DNA from: Vandiemenella viatica
Taxonomy: Eukaryota > Arthropoda > Insecta > Orthoptera > Morabidae
Direction of reading: 5' to 3'
Length of the DNA: 64,000 bases
NCBI GenBank assembly: GCA_031002005.1
Contig: JARYHS010008074.1
Location: 12,780,924-12,844,923, forward strand
Shown: piece after piece, positions 57,862-64,000 of the stretch
Layout: every line of letters starts with the position of its first letter
How positions within the stretch are numbered: the first letter of the stretch is position 1
Position numbers and translations under genes: made by a program
Notes under the pieces: model-generated
What the model was told of the DNA's origin: nothing
Database searches by the model: none
What the model saw: only the letters and a program-made list of their open reading frames with translations

Positions 57862-57999
57862 CTACATCTACATATACATATATACTCTGCAATTCACAAA
57901 ATTGTGGGTGGCAGAGGGTGCTCAGCACCAAAGCTAATCTTTTTGTTGTGCATTCCAATCCGTAATGGTACGAGGGAATAAAGAATTCATATAAGAATC

Positions 58000-58951
58000 A
58001 TTGTGGCACCTTATTTCTCTAATCTTATCTTTCTTGTCATTCTGGCTCAAATAGGTTGGTGGACAAAGTATTTCACTACACTCAAAAGTGAAAATGATAG
58101 TACACGTTTACCAATAAGTTTGAACGAAACGAGCATCGTCTATCTACCAGAGATTTCCGGCCTAGTCTACTAATCAGTTCTGTAACGCTTTCATAAGGAC
58201 ACGAATCGAGAGGCTCTTCTCTGTACTTTCTCTATACTTTCGATCAACCCCATATGAAATGGATTCCAAATGGCACAACAGTAGTCCAAATGTGGATGCA
58301 CAAAAGATTTGTATGCTATCTCCTTTGTTTGTTCATTAAATTTTTCACGATTCGACCTATGAATCGCAGCCTAGAATTAGCTCTACCTATTAACAAATTA
58401 ATGTGTAAGTCCCAGTTCAGGTTCCTTTGTACTGTTACTCCCAAATATTTCATAGAATCAACCATATCAATAACTGAATTGTTTAACTCGTATTTCTGAA
58501 CAATCGGATTCTTTTTGGTAGTTATGATCATTGTCTTGCACTTTTTACAATTTACTGTAAGTTGTCACTCAGCGCACCATGCCAAAATAATATCCAGATC
58601 ATGCTGAAATGCTAAGTAATCAGCCAAATTCCTCACTCCTCTATAAATAACCGCATAATCAGCAAACAATCTAAAAAGGCATTTCATTTTGTCTTTGAGA
58701 TCGTTTATAAAAATTAGGAAAAGAAGTGGTCCTATTACACTTCTTTGAAGTAAACCCGATGTAACATCTAGATTAGAAGAACTTTCTCCTTCAATAACGA
58801 CATAATGCGACTGACCAGTTAGAAAATCCTTTATCCATTCACAAAGGTGATCGCATATACCGTACGCCCAAAGCTTCGCTAAAAGGCGGTTGTGTGGCAC
58901 AAAGTCATGGCTTTCTGAAAATCTAAAAAAATTGCATCTACTTGTGAACAT
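58000..58951 (-). pseudogene. CR1-type LINE RT, C-terminal half
   Basis: Pieces on the minus strand: FVPHNRLLAKLWAYGICDHL, then LQRSVIGPLLFLIFINDLKD (family G-x-PQGSVLGPLLF), then LFADYAVIYRGVRNLADY, where the catalytic FADD reads FADY (Asp to Tyr). It continues VDSMKYLGVTVQRNLNWDLH (58531-58316). The second catalytic Asp is lost, and the frame is broken between 58565 and 58531. Confidence 0.8.
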
Positions 58952-59035
58952 GTATCAATAACTTTCATTACATAGGGCCAGCTGTGTTTCACACGATCTT
59001 TTCTTCCAAAATCTGTGTTGTTTTGTTGTAAGCAA

Positions 59036-61285
59036 TGTAAGGGATGTAACCAGTATACCGGGGGGAAGTATCAGTTTAGTCACCTTAGCTAACCTCCAAC
59101 TTGCTTTAAGTTCTGACAAATTTTCATTAATAACACTGAATGACCATGAGTGAGTCTGGATAAATCAACTGTAATGCCTTGCAGTCACCACTTCCCTATT
59201 TCCTCAGGAAAGAAGAGGTTAATATTCACTATGAAAATATGCACAGTTCACTTAATGAAAAATTTTAAATTTATTTCAAAGACACATTTGAAAGTCACAA
59301 TTACAGTTGAAATTGCTAAATCGGACTAAATATCTCCAAAAATCGCAAGTCATGAAGAGGAATAAATACCAGACTAAACACCATTAGAAAATTTAAAGTT
59401 TCATAATCACTGTTTACACCACTGTCCAACGAGAAAATTCCATCATGGCTACCGGTCACCCATGTTGTTACTAACTCAATGTCTTCCGGATTCCATCATT
59501 GTTGTCCGACACCAGCGCCCCCAACCGAATTTCTTGAAACTATGTAACGCATGGCCCTCATTGCGACATAAAATACAAGACCATTCAGACGGTCCCAGTG
59601 CCTCATTATATACCCTTAGCCGCACACCTTCTGTGGCACGTTGCCTTCCAAAAATAGTCTGACAAAATTTTATTTTCCCCAGTGTTCAGAATTTGTGAAG
59701 GTTTGTTGAGTTTATGATGACCATAGTTCTAAACTTACTCAATTTACTGTAAAAAATTAAAATGCGTGTGCGTAATAGTAACTGACTTCCTGAAAAATGT
59801 TGGTAAATCCCAGTGTTGATACTTGGTTTCCACAATTTTAGAAGTTCCTACTGGATTACAAATTATCGTGTTTAAACCTATGTAATTTTGTTCTTTGATT
59901 GCTCCTGATTTTAAAACTGTAACTTTTATTATTATCGGTGGTGTATTATAGAAGTTATTAACCTCACAAAAACTGGGATGGCAGAGATGTTAAAAAAAAA
60001 ACTAGTTTTTCGGTAATTACTATTAAATTGCTGCTTATTTCGAAAAAGTGTTATCTGAATTTTCCTTTTATATTATTACAAGTTTTAAAAGTTGTTTAGT
60101 TTACTGAAATGGTCTTATTTATCCACAGTTTAATTTTGAAAGCTACCATGTTTTTATTTACGACGTACTTATTTTAAAACTGATTTAACATGCGTTATAC
60201 TGAATGGAATGCTCTAAAACTTGAATATGTCGTACCAGGTTCTTTTCTCTTACATAAAATTTACATTTTAGCTCCGGAATCTATCGAGGTATCTCTTAAA
60301 TTTTGTAATTGCGTATCAAAATTTTATTCTCAGAACCGTAAATTAGATTCTATAATATTGTATTTCATTTTCATAGTTAGTTTTTATGTTTATTCAAGAT
60401 AGAAAGCAGGTTTTTATAGTTTTCAAAATAATATTTTATGTTGCATCAATTTTCAGCATTTGCCTGGAATAGGATTGCGAAAGTTCATATCTAAATTATT
60501 TATTTTCGGCGAAACTACTAAAGTTATGAAATTTTTCATAATGACAAAAGTTAACATTTACTTCAAGATCTAGCTATTTGTAAAATTTCAGAGAGATAGA
60601 ATTATTTTTTACTGTCAAGGTCAAATTAGATGCTGCCAGGATTTGAGACATGCGATTTGATATCTGATGAGCCCACCAGGAGCTACCCATGTGAATGAGG
60701 AAAAGAAACCTATCCCATGGTTCGTGAGAGAGCAGAGTCGCCAGGAATTTTCGAGAAGTGGGGAGAGCGATGTGATATTGACTCGTGCATTCAGTTAGTC
60801 GGCCTCAGTCGTCCAGGAACGTGCGCGCAGTAACAAGTAGCTTAGTAGTCCTGCAAGTTTCATATCAAGCACTGCTGTGCAAGTTTTATTTTGGTATAAT
60901 ATAAATTCGCGAATTCAAGTTTTAATACAATGAAATTTTGAAATAGCATTATGCCATGTGGGGCCTCGGTATTGTTTGAATTTACTAAACGGTGGAACAA
61001 TGTGTGATTCTCTTTTATTTAATTGCTCCAACTAGATAGTGATAATGTTGAACTTTGGGGTGTGGTCTGGCTTGAACGGTTAATCGAACTTGCAAATTTT
61101 TCTGATTGCCTGTACAGTTTTTTAAGTATATAGTTATTCAAATAACAATGGACTCATGAACATCAATTTAACTTTCACCTTTCCTTAGCTTATGGTTTAA
61201 GAACTGTAACATCCAAGGCTACGCATGATCAGAGCTAAGACAAAGTGCTTAATGCTCCACCTGAAGCATAAGCTAGGCCCTTACA
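59036..61285 (+). mobile_element. LTR-like insertion, TGTAAGGG ... CCCTTACA, 4-bp target duplication
   Basis: GCAA flanks both ends (59032-59035 and 61286-61289) and the LINE reads on across it, so the borders are firm. Ends TGTAAGGG and CCCTTACA are perfect 8-bp inverted repeats with TG...CA. It is 2250 bp with no ORF above 70 codons, so a solo LTR is likely, though a non-autonomous element is possible. It shares ends with 29818-31156 and about 830 bp of inner sequence with 32215-33107. Confidence 0.75.
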
Positions 61286-61767
61286 GCAAATTATTATCAT
61301 CTAGAAAATTCATAATGTTCGAGCATATAATATGCTCCATAACTCTACTACAAACAGATGTTATAGATATGGGACGATGGTTTCCAGCATCAATTCGATC
61401 AACTTTCTTGAAAATCGAAGTTACTTGAGCAATTTTCCAGTCTGAAAATATTTTTCACTCTTCTAATGATTTACTGAATATATCAGACAGAAATGGCCCG
61501 ATTTCCGCCACATACTCTGAAAACACTCTTACTGGAATTCCATCCGGGCCCGGTGCTTTCCCCCACTTCAGGAGCTCTAATTGCTTTATGATACCTGCAA
61601 TGTCTATTCGTAATGATTTCATCACAAACTCGACACGGCGTCGGAAAATGGGAATACTATCCTTATTTTCATCAGTAAATGAATTTTTGAATACAGTATT
61701 TAGTATGTTAGCATTATTGCGGCTCTCATTAACCTTGGATTCTTCACGAATTAGTGCTGGAATATTG

Positions 61768-63012
61768 CTAGTGGTACAATTGACTTTTCGTACATAAGAC
61801 CAAAATTTTCTTTGGGTTTTCAGTGAGACTCTTGGAGAGAGAGTTGGAATGAAAATCGTTGAAGACCTCGCTCATTACATTCTTAATACGTTCTCTTAAC
61901 ACAGCTAAGGTTTCTAAATCGCTGCAACAGCACTTCCTACTTGAGCGTGCATGTATCCTCCTTTGTTTTTTGAGTAATCTTTTGACTTCGCATGTGTACC
62001 ACGGTGGATCATCCTCTCCATTTATTATCCGCTTCGGTATATGTATATCCATACCTTCCCTGACTATTCGTATAAATCGATGCCACATCTCTTCAACGGT
62101 GTCCTTTGTTGACTTGAAGTTATGGCAATTATTCCTTAGGTAGGTTCTAAAACAGTCCTTTGAGGCCTTACTGAATCTGTATACAATCCGCCCTTTTCTC
62201 CTTTTTCGCTTGGTCATTAGTTTGATAGTCGCAATTACCGCTTTATGATTGCTTATTCCTGTGGTCGTTGAAATGTCGGTGAATAATTCTGGCCTGTTGG
62301 TAACCAGCAGATCTAAAATATTTTCGCTACAGTTATGACACCCCGTAGGTTCATTAACTAGCTGCTCGAGATGATTATCTGACAATAAATCGAGAATTAC
62401 TTCAGAAGCTTCCTTATCCCTGCTACCCGTAATGTGATCGTAATCACGCCAGTCAATATAAGGCAGATTGAAGTCGCCTCCCAGAATCATAGCATGATCC
62501 TGAAAATGGCTAACTATAGTGTTTACATTATTTCTTAACTCCTCGGCGATAGCTATGTCGGAATCGGGTGGACGGTAGAAGGCGCCACTGATGAATTTTG
62601 AACCAGCAACATTGAGTTTAATCCAAATGATTTCACATATCGTATCAACGTCTATTTCATTACATGGGAGAAATTTACTCACAGATATAAATACCCCACC
62701 TCCATGAGAATATAATCTGTCTTTACAAAAAACGTTCATGCTATCTTTAAAAGTTTCGGTGGAACTTATTTCCGGTTTTAGCCAACTATCTGTTCTGATA
62801 ACGATATCCTCTTCTGTGCTACAAATAACACTTTCTAGTTCCGGTTGTTTGTTACAAATGCTTCTACAATTAATTACAAGAACCTTTAACTGTCGAGATT
62901 CTTTTACGTTCCTCCTACATTCTGGTGTTGTATCTGTTTGGATTGCCCGTAACTGTATTTTCTGTTTCGGGTCTTCCTCCCTCAGCCTAAAAGACGACCC
63001 AGTGCATTCCAC
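61768..63012 (-). pseudogene. CR1-type LINE endonuclease and linker, long open frame
   Basis: A 414-codon frame. Endonuclease blocks: VLVINCRSICNKQPELES, RTDSWLKPEISS, GGGVFISVSKFLPCNEIDVD, SGAFYRPPDSD, ILGGDFNLPYIDW, and HLEQLVNEPTGCHNCSENIL, then GISNHKAVIA. Catalytic changes are visible: family TETWL is TDSWL (Glu to Asp), and family SDH is SNH (Asp to Asn), so nuclease activity is doubtful. The linker (KRIINGEDDPPWYTCEVKRL, then LLKKQRRIHARSSRK) follows. It opens in the middle of the element, and the RT is in another frame. Length is normal for the CR1 endonuclease plus linker. Confidence 0.85.
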
Positions 63013-63289
63013 ATGGCCCCTGCCACCCGTGTCGCCGATTCACGTGTGTAGCGCACACCTGACCTATTATGGGGAACCCTATATGTCTTGACTCTATGGT
63101 GAAGATCGAGAAATCTGCTGCCAATAACATCACAGAAACATCATAGTCTCTGGTTCAGCCCCTCAATATGGCTCTGAACCAGAGTCCCACAATCAACTCT
63201 GTCGACGATGCTACAGATGGTTAGCTGTGGCCACTGGCCACTGAGTTAACCCTTTCAGCCAGCCGCCAGAATAAAGAGAAGACAACCTC

Positions 63290-63924
63290 TCACCCAAGGC
63301 GACAAGCGTCATTGGTGCCGACATGAGCCACACTCTGTAGTTGGCTACACCCCATCCTTTCTATGGCATCCGGGATGGCCTGTTCCAAATCGTGGATCAG
63401 GCCACCCGGAATACACACTGAATGGACGTTGGATTTCTTCCCCGAGTAATCCGCCATTTCCCTAAGGGGCTCTAATAACTGCCTAACGTTAGAGCTTCTA
63501 ACTACCAAAGTCCCCTTCTGTGTTTTCTCAGAACTAGCGGGCTGGTGGGCCGTCAACTTGCAGGATGACTATTGTGGGACTGAGTCAGCCTCCGACAGTA
63601 CATCATACCAGTTGGACAGTTGAACAAGTTCAGCATCTTGGCCTTTAAGCCTGCTCGACTGCCCCCGTGTGTGGCTTCGAAGTTGAGAGGCCATATGCCA
63701 GTCACCGACAGGCTGACAGGCAACCGCGGCACAGTCTCCAACTCTTCAGCCTGGGTTGCAGGTACGACGGTCGATATGGGAGAATCTGTTATAGGCATGG
63801 CTTCATCAGTTTCCCCAATATTACATTTGCTACAACCATTTACGGCAGCTTCCAGCTGTTTAACTTTCGCTAACACAGCTGCAAGCTGTGCGCGCAGATC
63901 AGCCACCTCAGCTGCACACAGCAA
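63290..63924 (-). pseudogene. CR1-type LINE ORF1: coiled coil, then esterase-like (SGNH) domain
   Basis: Two overlapping frames. The upstream one (63924-63553) has a heptad-like stretch VADLRAQLAAVLAKVKQLEA followed by Cys pairs (CSKC). The downstream one (63556-63290) reads SSNVRQLLEPLREMADYSGK, then SVCIPGGLIHDLEQAIPDAI, then SVAHVGTNDACRLG. V(I)HVGTND and the G-x-x-(I)xD pattern are the SGNH/esterase-like domain known in ORF1 of CR1-type LINEs, where it may aid membrane or RNP association. A frameshift at about 63555 splits the two halves. The 5' neighbour would be the LINE promoter. Confidence 0.75.
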
Positions 63925-64000
63925 TCATAGTCCATAGCCATTCTGCATTTGAAAAACGCGAAAAAGAAAAAAGAACAGAAACTCTAAATAACCTGTACTT

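Larger units (their letters stand above)
57863..63960 (-). mobile_element. CR1-type LINE, near full length, split by an LTR-like element
   Basis: The 3' end is 'ctacatctacatat' (57863). On the minus strand the order is ORF1 (63924-63290), endonuclease and linker (63012-61768), RT (61700-61290 and 59030-58565), and thumb/C-terminus (58531-58000). The RT is interrupted by 59036-61285. Without that insertion the element is about 3.8 kb. The 5' limit near 63960 is approximate and it may run past the window. Its relative at 39184 is more decayed. Confidence 0.85.

Noticed and set aside
1..64000. A new defence, biosynthetic or multi-gene system
   Set aside because: Apart from the dynein exons and one orphan exon-like ORF, every domain-bearing frame is of transposon origin. 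No cluster of linked host genes is present.

Overview
This is a eukaryotic genomic window, and almost everything in it is intron and transposon. The one host gene I can support runs along the + strand: the N-terminal tail (DHC_N1 region) of an axonemal-type dynein heavy chain. Six exons (13154-13225, 20456-20600, 23085-23234, 23320-23473, 45151-45638, 56580-56834) have canonical AG/GT borders, and their phases agree at every junction. They encode about 421 residues. Introns range from 85 bp to more than 20 kb, and the gene continues off both sides. The mix of mariner, Tc1-like, hAT, Helitron-like, CR1-like and other non-LTR elements, with tRNA-derived SINEs of the 'GGTTCGAATCCC ... gctccaggcgaatgctgggatgcttcctt' type, points to an insect with a large TE-rich genome, probably polyneopteran (orthopteroid). 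That placement is inference.

Layout. 1-2052: tandem copies of a repeat with a tRNA-like segment, then two short Helitron-like elements. 2053-9925: a CR1-type LINE tail, then a nested stack in which a mariner contains a second mariner and a nearly intact LINE, and the LINE contains a hAT element. 9926-20455: intron and upstream sequence with SINEs, LINE pieces, a Tc1/mariner element with perfect 29-bp inverted ends, and another mariner. 20456-23473: three dynein exons, with a foldback DNA transposon that keeps the end of a SWIM-zinc-finger transposase. 23748-33107: CR1/L2-like LINEs, an orphan exon-like ORF, and a 1.34-kb LTR-like insertion. 33108-34107: an assembly gap of exactly 1000 N.

34108-36134 repeats the dynein exons and introns of 20501-23473 almost base for base and starts right at the gap, so it looks like a second haplotype placed in tandem (a false duplication); a real duplication is less likely. 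36.4-45.1 kb: LINE and SINE remnants. 45151-45638: a long dynein exon. 47.3-51.1 kb: a satellite-like array of about 180-bp units alternating in two types, interrupted by a mariner. 52-53.5 kb: a Tc1-like relic. 54.3 kb: a near-perfect hairpin element. 56.6 kb: the last dynein exon seen. 56.8-64 kb: two antisense LINEs. The second is nearly full length, with ORF1 coiled coil and esterase-like domain, endonuclease and RT, and is split by a 2.25-kb LTR-like insertion.

No new multi-gene system is visible. The best leads are the SWIM foldback element and its deleted partner, the TGTAAG...CTTACA LTR-like family with 4-bp target duplications, the alternating satellite array, the 258-bp hairpin, hammerhead-like motifs, and the apparent false duplication that would corrupt a gene model here.
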